From NCBI GenBank assembly GCA_040904925.1, contig JBBDSP010000011.1, forward strand, positions 1 to 64,000: a DNA stretch of 64,000 bases. Direction: 5' to 3'. A program made the translations under genes and the position numbers. The notes beneath the pieces were generated by a model that saw only the letters and a list, made by a program, of their open reading frames with translations, did not search any database and was not told where the DNA came from. Within the stretch, counting starts at the first letter, position 1; each line of letters starts with the position of its first letter. Shown here one piece after another: positions 1 through 9,400 of this stretch. The DNA comes from Gracilimonas sp040904925. GTDB taxonomy: Bacteria > Bacteroidota > Rhodothermia > Balneolales > Balneolaceae.

Positions 1-56
1 TCAGGAATAACAGTAAATTAACATTAAAACTGTCAACCTAAATCAGGAAAAGACGG

Positions 57-211
57 GTCATCCTGATCCCGAGTCCTCGGGATGAAGGATCTTGCCTTTT
101 GCGAAGCATCAGCGTTGGTTCTTTGCAAATAAGGAACCAGTAGAAAATTTTCCCCCGGTATGGTCTCTATTTCTTAATAGAAAAGGTTCTTCGGGGGCAC
201 CTCAGAATGAC
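57..211. repeat. intergenic inverted-repeat element, GTCATyCTGA family
   Basis: The outer ends are GTCATCCTGA (57-66) and TCAGAATGAC (202-211), which are inverted copies with one mismatch. Inside the left end is a perfect hairpin, ATCCCGAG-TC-CTCGGGAT (66-83). The region has no convincing gene: the 69-codon frame across it has no recognisable protein features. A shorter related element, also ending in ATGAC, lies at 12392-12466. It occupies most of the 269 bases downstream of the TolC-like gene. Confidence 0.6.
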
Positions 212-269
212 TTTTTAGGGCTTGAGGAATTTCGGCTATTCACTGTGAAGCCACCATTACTCAAGATAT

Positions 270-1607
270 TTATTCCACTCTGGAAAAAAGTCGACCGCTG
301 AGCCGGAGTAATTCTGTCTCGGCAGTTTTTGCTGCTATCTGTGCCTCAATCAATCGGTTTTCAGCATTTAATAAGCTTTGCTGTGCTTCTCTTAATTCAA
401 TAGAACTAATGGTTCCAAGCTCGAATCGCTCCAGTGCGATCTCCACAGTTTCATTATTGATCTCAAGATTTTCCTGCTCCAGCTCTATAAGAGAAAGAGC
501 ATCAGAATATTCGGCATAGATCTGACTTATTTGTGCCGTAAGCTGAAGCTGCAGATCCTGTTTTAGCAATTCCTGATTCTTCAAAGATATTTGCGCATTT
601 TCACTCCGTCGCTTTTTATTGAAGCCATCAAAGAGATTGACTCTGGCGGTGATCCCGTAATTGAAGCCATCTGTTTCCGAAAATTCAGAGAACCCAACAC
701 TCGCTTCTGTTCTGGAATATCCATATCCACCGGATACATCAACCTGTGGCATCCATTCTCCCCGAAGCTCACGGATCTGGGTTCGCGCTACTTGTTCGCT
801 AAGCCGGGCTATATTCAATTCCTGATTTTGAGTAAGAGCGTCTTGGATCAAAGATTGTAGTTCAAGTCTGTTCGCAAGTTCGATCTCAGGTCGAACTTCA
901 AATTCAACAGAAGCATCTTCACCCAAAATTGAGGTCAATAACACTTTAAGTTGATTTAATGACGTTCCGGCACGAATCTGTGCTGCGCGATCAGTATTGA
1001 AATCAGCCCGCGCCAACAGTAATTCATATTCTGAGCCTGAGCCGAGATCCCGTTTGGTTTCCGCAATTCGGATACGCTCTTCAGATATCTCTACCGTATT
1101 TTCCAAAACCTCTGCCGCCTTCTGCTGTCCGGCGATCTCGTAGTACCCGCTGATGATATCCGCCAAAACCAGCTCGACCTGATACCTTCTTTCAGCTTCA
1201 CTGATATCGGATTCTGTACTTAAACGGTCAAGTGTTGCAAACATCGTCAATCCATCAAAGATGGTCCAGGTAGCATTCACACCATAATCATAAACCGTAG
1301 TCTTGGCATTTTCGTCATTACGATCATCAAGATTAGGATTTCCATATACCGTCACGTTATCCTGAACCCGCTGGTTTATGGAACCATCAGCTGATATAAC
1401 GGGTAGAAATCCAGCATTTCCTATGGAGTTGTTATTCCCGGAAATACGAACTTCATTTTCTGCGATCCGGATCGCAAAGTTTTTCTCTAAACCGATACGA
1501 ATGGCATCTTCAAGCTGCAGCGTTGACTGCGCCTGTACATGAAACCCCATCACTCCAAAGAAAATAAAAGTCAGGACTGTTTTGATAAGTGAATTTAAAC
1601 TAGTCAT
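270..1607 (-). CDS. TolC-like outer membrane efflux channel
   Basis: Predicted outer-membrane factor that forms the exit duct of the RND pump encoded just upstream. The protein starts with a signal peptide (hydrophobic stretch ending HVQAQ). It then shows the duplicated TolC/OEP pattern: LxLEDAIRIGLEKN near the N-terminus, a second helix-rich half starting LQSLIQDALTQNQELNIAR, and long alpha-helical heptad segments. I chose the ATG at 1607, eight bases after the pump's stop codon, because it gives a normal signal peptide; in-frame starts at 1622 and 1670 would overlap the pump gene. It is the last gene of an adaptor-pump-channel operon. The substrate cannot be told from sequence. The channel may also serve the second RND pair at 15563-20002, which lacks one. 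Confidence 0.9.
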   Translation of the reverse strand: MTSLNSLIKTVLTFIFFGVMGFHVQAQSTLQLEDAIRIGLEKNFAIRIAENEVRISGNNNSIGNAGFLPVISADGSINQRVQDNVTVYGNPNLDDRNDENAKTTVYDYGVNATWTIFDGLTMFATLDRLSTESDISEAERRYQVELVLADIISGYYEIAGQQKAAEVLENTVEISEERIRIAETKRDLGSGSEYELLLARADFNTDRAAQIRAGTSLNQLKVLLTSILGEDASVEFEVRPEIELANRLELQSLIQDALTQNQELNIARLSEQVARTQIRELRGEWMPQVDVSGGYGYSRTEASVGFSEFSETDGFNYGITARVNLFDGFNKKRRSENAQISLKNQELLKQDLQLQLTAQISQIYAEYSDALSLIELEQENLEINNETVEIALERFELGTISSIELREAQQSLLNAENRLIEAQIAAKTAETELLRLSGRLFSRVE

Positions 1608-1614
1608 CAGAGGA

Positions 1615-4600
1615 TTATGCATTGACTTCAGCGGTTTCCAGGTTTTCATATTTGCGGAAGGTTTCTTCATCGATCGTTTCCTTCTCAGATCGCTCGGAAG
1701 AGATGTAGCTGTATAGAGCCGGTATCACATAGAGCGTTAAGATACTGGCGAATATCAGACCGCCAATAATGGCAATACCCATCGACCTACGGCTTTCGGC
1801 ACCTGCTCCAAGCGCCAGGGCAATGGGTAAAATACCCAATACAGTTGAGAAGCTGGTCATCAGGATAGGACGGAAACGGGCAACAGCGGCATCCTTTATC
1901 GCCTCCAGATTTGAAAGCCCCTGGATCTGCCTTTGGTTAGCAAACTCAACGATCAGGATCCCGTTCTTAGTCACTAATCCGATCAACATCACCATGCCTA
2001 TCTGACTGAATATGTTAAGTGTTTGATTGAAATACCAAAGAGTCATCAATGCACCAGTAAGGGCTAATGGAACCGTGAACATGATCACCAAAGGGTCACG
2101 GAAGCTTTCGAACTGTGCGGCCAGTACAAGATAAACCAATAGTAATGCCAGCAAGAATACATAAATAAGGCTCGATGAACTTTCCACAAAATCTCTTGAC
2201 GGACCTGAAAGTGATGTTGTGTACGTCTCATTAAGCACTTCAGCTGCAATGGCATCCATAGCATCAATTCCGTCACCTATGGTTTGACCAGGAGCTAAAC
2301 TCGCTGATACTGTTGCTGAGGCAAAACGGTTGAAGCGGTAAAGTTGAGGCGGGCTGCTTTGCTCGGTCAGTGTTACCAGGTTATCAACCTGAATTATTTC
2401 GCCTCGATTATTTCTCACGTATAAACTTCTAAGATCTATAGGGGCATCCCGATCTTCTCGTGACATTTGTCCGATCACTTGATATTGTTTTCCTGATTTC
2501 AGGAAATATCCAAAGCGCTGCCCACTATATGCCAGCTGTAATGTCTCTGCAATATCACGGGTTGAAACGCCCAGCGCCTGTGCACGGTCCCTGTCGATAT
2601 TGATCTCAACTTCGGGCTTGCTGAATTTCAGATCCACATCTACAAAAGCAAAAGTCGGATCCTGACTTGCTCTCTCCATAAACTCCGGAATAACTTCCTT
2701 CAACTGATCATTGGTGTTAGCCTGAAGTACATATTGTACCGGCTGTCCACCCCTGCTGCCTCCAATGCTTTGTTGCTGTGCTACATATGTTCGTGCACCG
2801 CTAAGATCCTGAATTTTTGTAGAGAGATGGTTATAAATATCCTGCTGTGTCCTTTCCCTTTCATCGGCATCTGAAAGAATAAGACGTCCGAATCCGGAAT
2901 TAACGGAACCGGTTGCACCAAAACCGGGAGAAGTCACAGTGATCAGTCCTTCGATCTCGGGCACTTCATCCAGCAAGAAATTAGTAAGCTGATCCATATA
3001 CCTGTCCATATATTCAAAAGTGGCTCCTTCGGGAGCAGTCGAATTAACGATGATTCTTCCCCGATCTTCAAGGGGAGCTAGTTCCTGCTGCAGGTTTGTA
3101 TAAAAGAGCCAGATCCCTCCCAGGCAAAGTACAGTGATCACAAAAGCAACCCATCTCTTTTCCATGAACGCTTCAAGGCTGTTCTTATATTTTTGATTCA
3201 GCTGCTTAAAGAATGGCTCAGTTTTATTGTAGAACCAGCTGTGCTTGGTATCTGATTTTAAGATCTTGGTAGACAGCATCGGGGTGAGTGTAAGAGCCAC
3301 GAAAGAAGAAATGATAATAGCTCCTGCCATTACCACCCCAAATTCCAGGAATAACCTACCGGTCAATCCGCCTAAAAATAAGATAGGGGTAAACACCGAA
3401 ACCAATGCCAATGAGGTTGCTACAACAGCAAAGAAGATCTCACGGGAGCCCAAAATTCCCGCTTCAATAATGCCCATACCAGACTCAATTTTGGCATATA
3501 TATTTTCAAGTACCACAATGGCGTCATCCACCACCAAACCTATAGCCAGTACGATTGCAAGCAGCGTCAAAACATTGATAGAAAAACCGGCAATGTACAT
3601 CACAAAAAAGGCCCCGATCAATGCGATAGGAATTACAATAATGGGAATGATTGTAGTTCTGATATCTCTCAAAAACAGGAAAATAATAAGCACTACCAAA
3701 GACAGCGCAAGGAAAATCGTCTGTTGAACTTCACTGATAGAATCCCGCACATATTCGGTAGTATCAAAACCAACTGCTGTTTGGATATCTTCGGGAAGAT
3801 CTCTTTTGATCAGTTCAACCCGATTATAAAATTCATCAGCTATCTCGATCTGGTTGGCGCCGGGCTGCGGAACAATAACCACACCGACCATGGGCACTCC
3901 GTTACGCTTCAGAATGGTCCGTTCGTTGGCAGCACCGAGTTCTGCCCTTCCGATATCCCGAAAACGAACCACATTCCCATCTTGTTCCGTGATGATGAGG
4001 TTATTGAACTCTTCCGGCTCATACAGTCTGCCTTGTGTGCGAACGGTAAGTTCTGTCATATCTCCTTCGATCCGGCCGGAAGGCAGTTCCACATTTTCTC
4101 TTTGCAGGGCTTGCTGAACATCAAGTGGAGTTAAACTATAGGCTGCCAATCGCAATGGATCCATCCAAAGGCGCATAGCATATTCTTTTTCTCCCCAGAT
4201 CTGCACACTGCTGACTCCTGGAATGGTTTGGACACGCTCTTTAAAATCATTAAAAGCCACATCCGATAGATCCAGTAAATTTCGTTTATCACTGCGTACG
4301 TTCAAAAATACAATAGGACTTGCATCCGCATCGGCTTTAGAAACGACCGGGGGATCGGCATCAGGCGGAAGGTTTCGAACCGCCCGGGATACCCGGGACT
4401 GCACATCGTTTGCAGCATCATTAAGGTCGATTTCCAATTCAAATTCAACGGTGATCGTGCTTCGTCCTTCACGACTTGTGGAAGTCATGGTACGAATACC
4501 GGCAATTCCGTTGATCTCTTCTTCCAGCGGTTCTGTGATCTGAGATTCGATGATCTCTGCATTTGCCCCGGTGTAAGAAGTACTTACGGTTACAATAGGT

Positions 4601-4725
4601 GGTTCGGTTGCCGGATATTCCCGAATTCCGAGAAAGGTAAAAGCGACGATCCCCAGGATCAGGATCACCAGCGACATTACCGTAGCTAAAACAGGTCGAC
4701 GAATACTAAGTGATGAAATACTCAT
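1615..4725 (-). CDS. RND multidrug efflux pump permease (AcrB/HAE1-like)
   Basis: Inner-membrane proton-driven efflux pump of about 1036 residues, the full family length. N-terminal SIRRPVLATVMSLVILILG forms TM1 and is followed by a large periplasmic porter domain. TM4 carries the adjacent Asp pair of the proton relay (GLVVDDAIVVLENI, near residue 400), and TM10 carries the relay Lys (GLVTKNGILIVEFAN). A second periplasmic domain lies between TM7 and TM8. The start codon overlaps the adaptor's stop by one base (TAATG), so adaptor and pump are translationally coupled. The canonical proton relay contrasts with the second pump in this window, which has substitutions at the same places. Exported substrate (drugs, detergents, bile-like compounds) is not determinable here. 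Confidence 0.95.
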   Translation of the reverse strand: MSISSLSIRRPVLATVMSLVILILGIVAFTFLGIREYPATEPPIVTVSTSYTGANAEIIESQITEPLEEEINGIAGIRTMTSTSREGRSTITVEFELEIDLNDAANDVQSRVSRAVRNLPPDADPPVVSKADADASPIVFLNVRSDKRNLLDLSDVAFNDFKERVQTIPGVSSVQIWGEKEYAMRLWMDPLRLAAYSLTPLDVQQALQRENVELPSGRIEGDMTELTVRTQGRLYEPEEFNNLIITEQDGNVVRFRDIGRAELGAANERTILKRNGVPMVGVVIVPQPGANQIEIADEFYNRVELIKRDLPEDIQTAVGFDTTEYVRDSISEVQQTIFLALSLVVLIIFLFLRDIRTTIIPIIVIPIALIGAFFVMYIAGFSINVLTLLAIVLAIGLVVDDAIVVLENIYAKIESGMGIIEAGILGSREIFFAVVATSLALVSVFTPILFLGGLTGRLFLEFGVVMAGAIIISSFVALTLTPMLSTKILKSDTKHSWFYNKTEPFFKQLNQKYKNSLEAFMEKRWVAFVITVLCLGGIWLFYTNLQQELAPLEDRGRIIVNSTAPEGATFEYMDRYMDQLTNFLLDEVPEIEGLITVTSPGFGATGSVNSGFGRLILSDADERERTQQDIYNHLSTKIQDLSGARTYVAQQQSIGGSRGGQPVQYVLQANTNDQLKEVIPEFMERASQDPTFAFVDVDLKFSKPEVEINIDRDRAQALGVSTRDIAETLQLAYSGQRFGYFLKSGKQYQVIGQMSREDRDAPIDLRSLYVRNNRGEIIQVDNLVTLTEQSSPPQLYRFNRFASATVSASLAPGQTIGDGIDAMDAIAAEVLNETYTTSLSGPSRDFVESSSSLIYVFLLALLLVYLVLAAQFESFRDPLVIMFTVPLALTGALMTLWYFNQTLNIFSQIGMVMLIGLVTKNGILIVEFANQRQIQGLSNLEAIKDAAVARFRPILMTSFSTVLGILPIALALGAGAESRRSMGIAIIGGLIFASILTLYVIPALYSYISSERSEKETIDEETFRKYENLETAEVNA

Positions 4726-5798
4726 TATTCCTCTCCCTCATATTTATCCACCTGGTCAACATTTACTTTTGATCCAACCCTGACCTGTAAAAGTCCGGTC
4801 GTAAGAACCGTGTCACCGGGTGCTAAACCATCTGTTATTTGTATATGGCTTGCCGTGCGAATTCCGGTTGTAACTTGTTTTTCGTCCACTTCTCCGCCCC
4901 TGAGAATAAATACTTTTTGTCCATTAAGTTCCGGAATCACTGAAATTGTTGGGATCATCAAGGCATCTTCAATTTCTTCCAAGATCAACTCCAGATTGGC
5001 GAAGGCTCCCGGCAGTAACTTACCCTCCACATTATCAGCCAGCGCACGAATTAAAAGTGTTCTGGTTTGAGTGTTAATGCGAGGTTCGATCGCGTAAATA
5101 GAAGCTTCAAAATCATCCTCCTGTCCCTGAACATTAAACATCACCCGGTCTCCGTCCTCAACAACTCCGGCATAACGCTCAGGAATCGAGAATTCGATTT
5201 TTATCGGGTTGATGGATTGAAGATTCGCAATTTCAGAGGTGGGTGAAATATAACTCCCATTACTTACATATCTGAGCCCAATAATACCATCAAACGGAGC
5301 CAGGATCTCAGTTTTGTCTATTTGTGCTTTGATAAGGTCCGCTTCAGATCTCAACACATTCAATTCGTTAAGAGTCGCATCATAATCTTCCTGACTTATT
5401 CCACCCCGCTCGAGTAATTGTTTCTGTCGCTGCTCTCTAATCTCAGCTAAACCGATCCGGTATTCCGCCTGTTCAAGTCTTGCCTGCAGTTCACTGTCAT
5501 TGATCTTAATGAGTAGCTCACCTTCGCGTACTTCACGGCCTTCCTCAAGTCTGAGTTCCACTATTTTGCCGGATATCTCACTTCTTATATCAATAGATTC
5601 ATTTGCCAGGAGTGTTCCGGTGGTAAAGATCTTATTCTCAAAGGGCTCAGGTTCAACCAAATGTACATCTACTGCAATAGGAGCATTTCCATTGCTTTGA
5701 CCTTGGTTTGAGGATGCATCAGATGAACTTTGGAGTTTGGGGATTGCCAATAGTGCAATCAGTACCAATACACCGGCGATTATCAGTATTCTCTTCAT
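4725..5798 (-). CDS. RND periplasmic adaptor (membrane fusion protein)
   Basis: AcrA/MexA-type adaptor joining the pump to the TolC-like channel. One N-terminal membrane anchor (MKRILIIAGVLVLIALLAIP) is followed by a split lipoyl/biotinyl domain (GEISGKIVELRLEEGREVREG and the returning APFDGIIGLRYVSNGSYI) around an alpha-helical hairpin, then beta-barrel and membrane-proximal domains. The longer frame to 5813 begins with TTG; I prefer the ATG at 5798 because the hydrophobic anchor follows directly. No lipobox Cys is seen, so it is anchored by the N-terminal helix, unlike the lipoprotein adaptor at 15563. It is first in the three-gene efflux operon; no TetR- or MarR-type regulator lies beside it. 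Confidence 0.92.
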   Translation of the reverse strand: MKRILIIAGVLVLIALLAIPKLQSSSDASSNQGQSNGNAPIAVDVHLVEPEPFENKIFTTGTLLANESIDIRSEISGKIVELRLEEGREVREGELLIKINDSELQARLEQAEYRIGLAEIREQRQKQLLERGGISQEDYDATLNELNVLRSEADLIKAQIDKTEILAPFDGIIGLRYVSNGSYISPTSEIANLQSINPIKIEFSIPERYAGVVEDGDRVMFNVQGQEDDFEASIYAIEPRINTQTRTLLIRALADNVEGKLLPGAFANLELILEEIEDALMIPTISVIPELNGQKVFILRGGEVDEKQVTTGIRTASHIQITDGLAPGDTVLTTGLLQVRVGSKVNVDQVDKYEGEE

Positions 5799-5895
5799 GT
5801 ATTTATTTCTCAACTAAAATTTTATTGACAACTGATAAAGATAACCACAAACGAGGACTTAGCATTCTAAGTCTTGAAAAGCATTGTAAAAATCC

Positions 5896-5929
5896 AAAAA
5901 AAAAGCGATGCAGAACCCTGCATCGCTTT
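5896..5929 (-). terminator. intrinsic terminator of trxA
   Basis: A perfect 12-bp stem (AAAGCGATGCAG, 5902-5913, and CTGCATCGCTTT, 5918-5929) with a 4-base loop. Read on the minus strand it is followed by a run of about nine T, directly downstream of the thioredoxin stop codon. It separates trxA from the efflux operon. Confidence 0.9.
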
Positions 5930-5951
5930 AAATAGCAGTAAAGAATGTTAC

Positions 5952-6278
5952 TTAAGCTACCTGTGCTTCCAATTGCTTAGTTAATTGTGATTTAGGAACA
6001 GCTCCAACGATCTGATCAACAACTTCACCGTCTTTAAATATCAAAAGAGAAGGAATACTTCGAATTCCATATTTCACGGAAATTTCAGGATTGCTGTCCA
6101 CATCTACTTTTCCGATTTTTGCTTTGCCTTCATATTCTCCGGCTAATTCTTCTACGATGGGTCCAATCATTCGGCAAGGGCCACACCATTCTGCCCAAAA
6201 GTCAACTAAGACCGGCTTGTCAGATTTCAATACTTCATCGTCAAAATTGGTGTCGGTAAATTCAATTGGTTTTGCCAT
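5952..6278 (-). CDS. trxA: thioredoxin
   Basis: Small cytosolic disulfide reductase of 108 residues, the normal length for TrxA. The active site WCGPC occupies residues 31-35 (redox cysteines 32 and 35) and the cis-proline loop is SIPSLLIF (Pro about 76). The buried Asp is present in VLVDFWAEWCGPC. There is no signal peptide. It is transcribed alone, with a strong intrinsic terminator immediately downstream, and stands between the efflux operon and the polymerase gene. It would be reduced by thioredoxin reductase, which is not in this window, and supply electrons to ribonucleotide reductase, peroxiredoxins and similar enzymes. Confidence 0.97.
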   Translation of the reverse strand: MAKPIEFTDTNFDDEVLKSDKPVLVDFWAEWCGPCRMIGPIVEELAGEYEGKAKIGKVDVDSNPEISVKYGIRSIPSLLIFKDGEVVDQIVGAVPKSQLTKQLEAQVA

Positions 6279-6409
6279 AATGCTTTTCAGTTTAATTTGT
6301 TAATATTTCTTTAATCTCAAACAAATATCGGGATATTTCATTCAACATTACATATTCTTTTAAATTATTGGGGTGATAGTGTTGAGTGATACGCAACAAT
6401 GGCTGCTCA

Positions 6410-9400
6410 TTAATTTGCATGTACTAATTGCACCGCTTCTTCTCCCAATACCTCTCTCAATCCTCTCAAAAGATCATCATTCGGTTCCACTACAAAATTT
6501 CTCACGTTCATCCGGATTGGAGCATTTGCCTCCTTGCTGTGAATACAAAAACGCACTGTTGTGGTTCCTTTGTTCAACGAAAATAGGGTCTCCATTTGCT
6601 TTAGATCATTTTTATTGAGCTCTGAAGTTTTAAGGTTGATCTTCAGATTCAGCTGCTCCTGAAATTTCTCCCTCAGGTTTTCAACACGTTCAAAATTATT
6701 AGCGATCACTTTAGGCTGACCTCCCCTTTTATCTACCACCCCATCAATAAATAACACATTATCGGTTTGAAGGAGCCCCATGTATTGATCGTAGGTTTTG
6801 CTGAAGGCGATCACCTCTGTGGAGTTGTTCAGGTCTTCTACCTGAAGAAATGCAAACGGCCTTCCTTTTTTATCTGTGACTCTTTTAATTCCGGTTATAA
6901 TGGCAATAAATCTGATATTTGATCGGTCTGATAATCGCCCGAATACCTCATCCCCTAAATTCTGTTTTCCAAACAAACGGATCTCTTCCTTGAATCTACT
7001 CAATGGATGTCCACTAAGATAAAATCCTATAAGTTCTCTTTCTTTGTTGAGCCGCTCAATTTGTGTCCACCGGTTAACTTCACGCAATTTTGGTTCTTGT
7101 GAACCGGGACCTCCACTGTCTCCGCCAAATAAATTCCCCTGGTTTAAGCGGATCTCTTCCTGCTTACGAACCGCGTAAGAAAGAATATCTTCAACTGAAT
7201 CATGAAGCTGAGCACGATTGTCATTCAGTGTATCAAAAGCGCCGGCGATGATCAGGCTTTCCATTGTTTTACGATTACAAACCCGAAGATCAACACGGGT
7301 GGCAAAATCAAAGATCGAGGAAAAATCACCGTTTTCCTCCCGCTCTTCCACAATATGCTGAATGGCCGAAGAACCCACTCCTTTAATAGCCGACATACCA
7401 TATTGAACTCTTCCATCTTTGGCGCGAAATTTCCCGCGGGCAGTATTGATATTCGGCGGATCTACAGGAATTCCCATCCGCTGACATTCCTCAATAAAGG
7501 AGGCCACTTTCTTGATGTCACTCATGTTATGCGTCATCACCGCGGCCATGTATTCAGCCGGATAATTCGCCTTGAAATACATAGTGTGATAAGCCACTAC
7601 CGAGTATGCTGCAGAGTGTGATTTATTAAATCCATAACCCGCAAACATGGCCATTTTATCGAATACTTCCTTGGCAGTCTTTTCGTCGTAGCCTTTTTCG
7701 ACTGCTTGTTTTACAAATTTTTCTTCTTCGGGGGGAAGCAATTCCGGCTTTTTCTTACCCATGATACGGCGAAGGACATCCGCTTCTCCAAGAGAGTAGC
7801 CACCCATACGCTGCGCTACCTTCATGATCTGCTCCTGGTAGATCATAATTCCGTAGGTCGGCTCCAGCAATTCGATCAGGTCTTCGTGATCGTACTCAAC
7901 TTTTTCGCGACCATGCTTTCGCTCAATATAATCCGGAATGAACTGCATCGGTCCCGGACGGTAGAGCGCATTCATAGCGATCAAGTCATTGAGACTCGTC
8001 GGTTTTAGGTTCTTGAGGTGCTTGCGCATCCCTTCACTTTCAAACTGAAAAATTCCCGAAGTTCCGCCCTGCTGAAAGAGTTTATAGGTCTTTTCATCGT
8101 CCAGCGGGATGTCATCTAATTTATATTCTTTTTTGTGATTCTCTTTCACATAAGAGATCGCTGTTTTCAGAATGGAGAGGGTTTTCAGACCCAAAAAGTC
8201 CATCTTCAGCATACCGGCATTTTCAATCACATTGCCGTCAAACTGGGTCACGTACAGATCTGCATCCTTAGCGGTACTTACCGGGATGTATTCAGTAAGT
8301 TTATCCGGAGCGATGATAATTCCTGCTGCGTGAATTCCGGTGTTCCGCACGGAACCTTCCAGAACATGTGCCATCCGCAGTGTTTCAGCTTCAAGGCCTT
8401 CCCCATCTCTGATATCTCGTAATTCTTTTACTTCCGAAAAAGCATCATCCAGCGTGGTACCCGGCTTTTCAGGAACGAGTTTCGCAATACGATCAGCATC
8501 GGCTAAAGGAAGGTCGAGCACGCGGGCTACATCACGAACAGATGAACGCGCTGCCATAGAACCAAAGGTTATGATATGGGCTACCTGATCAACTCCGTAT
8601 TTATTCACTACATATTCGATCACACTCTGTCGCCCATCATCATCGAAATCAATATCGATATCGGGCATGGATACACGCTCGGGATTCAGGAATCGCTCAA
8701 AAAGCAGGTCATATTTCAACGGATCAATATTTGTGATCCCTGTGCAAAACGCCACTACCGAACCAGCGGCGGAACCACGTCCGGGGCCCACATAAACGCC
8801 CATATCACGTGCAGCCGCAATAAAATCCTGAACGATCAGAAAGTATCCGGCAAATCCCATTTCCTTGATGATGCCAAGCTCTAACTCGATCCGCTCGGTA
8901 ACTTCCTCATCCAGTTCTTCATACCGTGGCTTGGCTCCTTCATAAGTAAGGTGCTTCAGATAATCATCTTCGGTCTCAAATCCTTCCGGAAGTTCAAATC
9001 GGGGAAGCTGAATTTCTCGCTCAAGCTTGACCGGCTCAATTTTCTCAACGATCTCCTGCGTACTTACAATGGCTTCAGGCATATCCACGAAAAGCTCTTT
9101 CATCTGGTCTTGCGACTTAAAGTAGAACTCCTCATTCGGGAAGCCATACCGAAAATCCCTCCCCTTCCCTTTCGGGGTAGTCATCAGCTCGCCGTCATCA
9201 ATACAGATAAGTGCATCATGGGCCTTGGCATCTTCTTCATCCAGATAGAAGACATTATTTGTTGCCACTAACTTTACCCCGTATTTCTCGGAAAAAGTCC
9301 TGAATACTTCATTCACTCTTTTCTCTTCTTCCAGTCCGTGGTTCAAAACCTCGAGATAGAAATCATCGCCGAAAGTTTCCATCCACCATTGTAATTCCTC

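Noticed and set aside
92..301. 69-codon frame at the window start
   Set aside because: It lies over the inverted-repeat element at 57-211 and runs into the TolC gene; no protein features.
3245..3727. 160-codon open frame on the plus strand inside the first RND pump gene
   Set aside because: It is antisense to a conserved pump and encodes low-complexity Ile/Thr/Lys-rich sequence with no family features.
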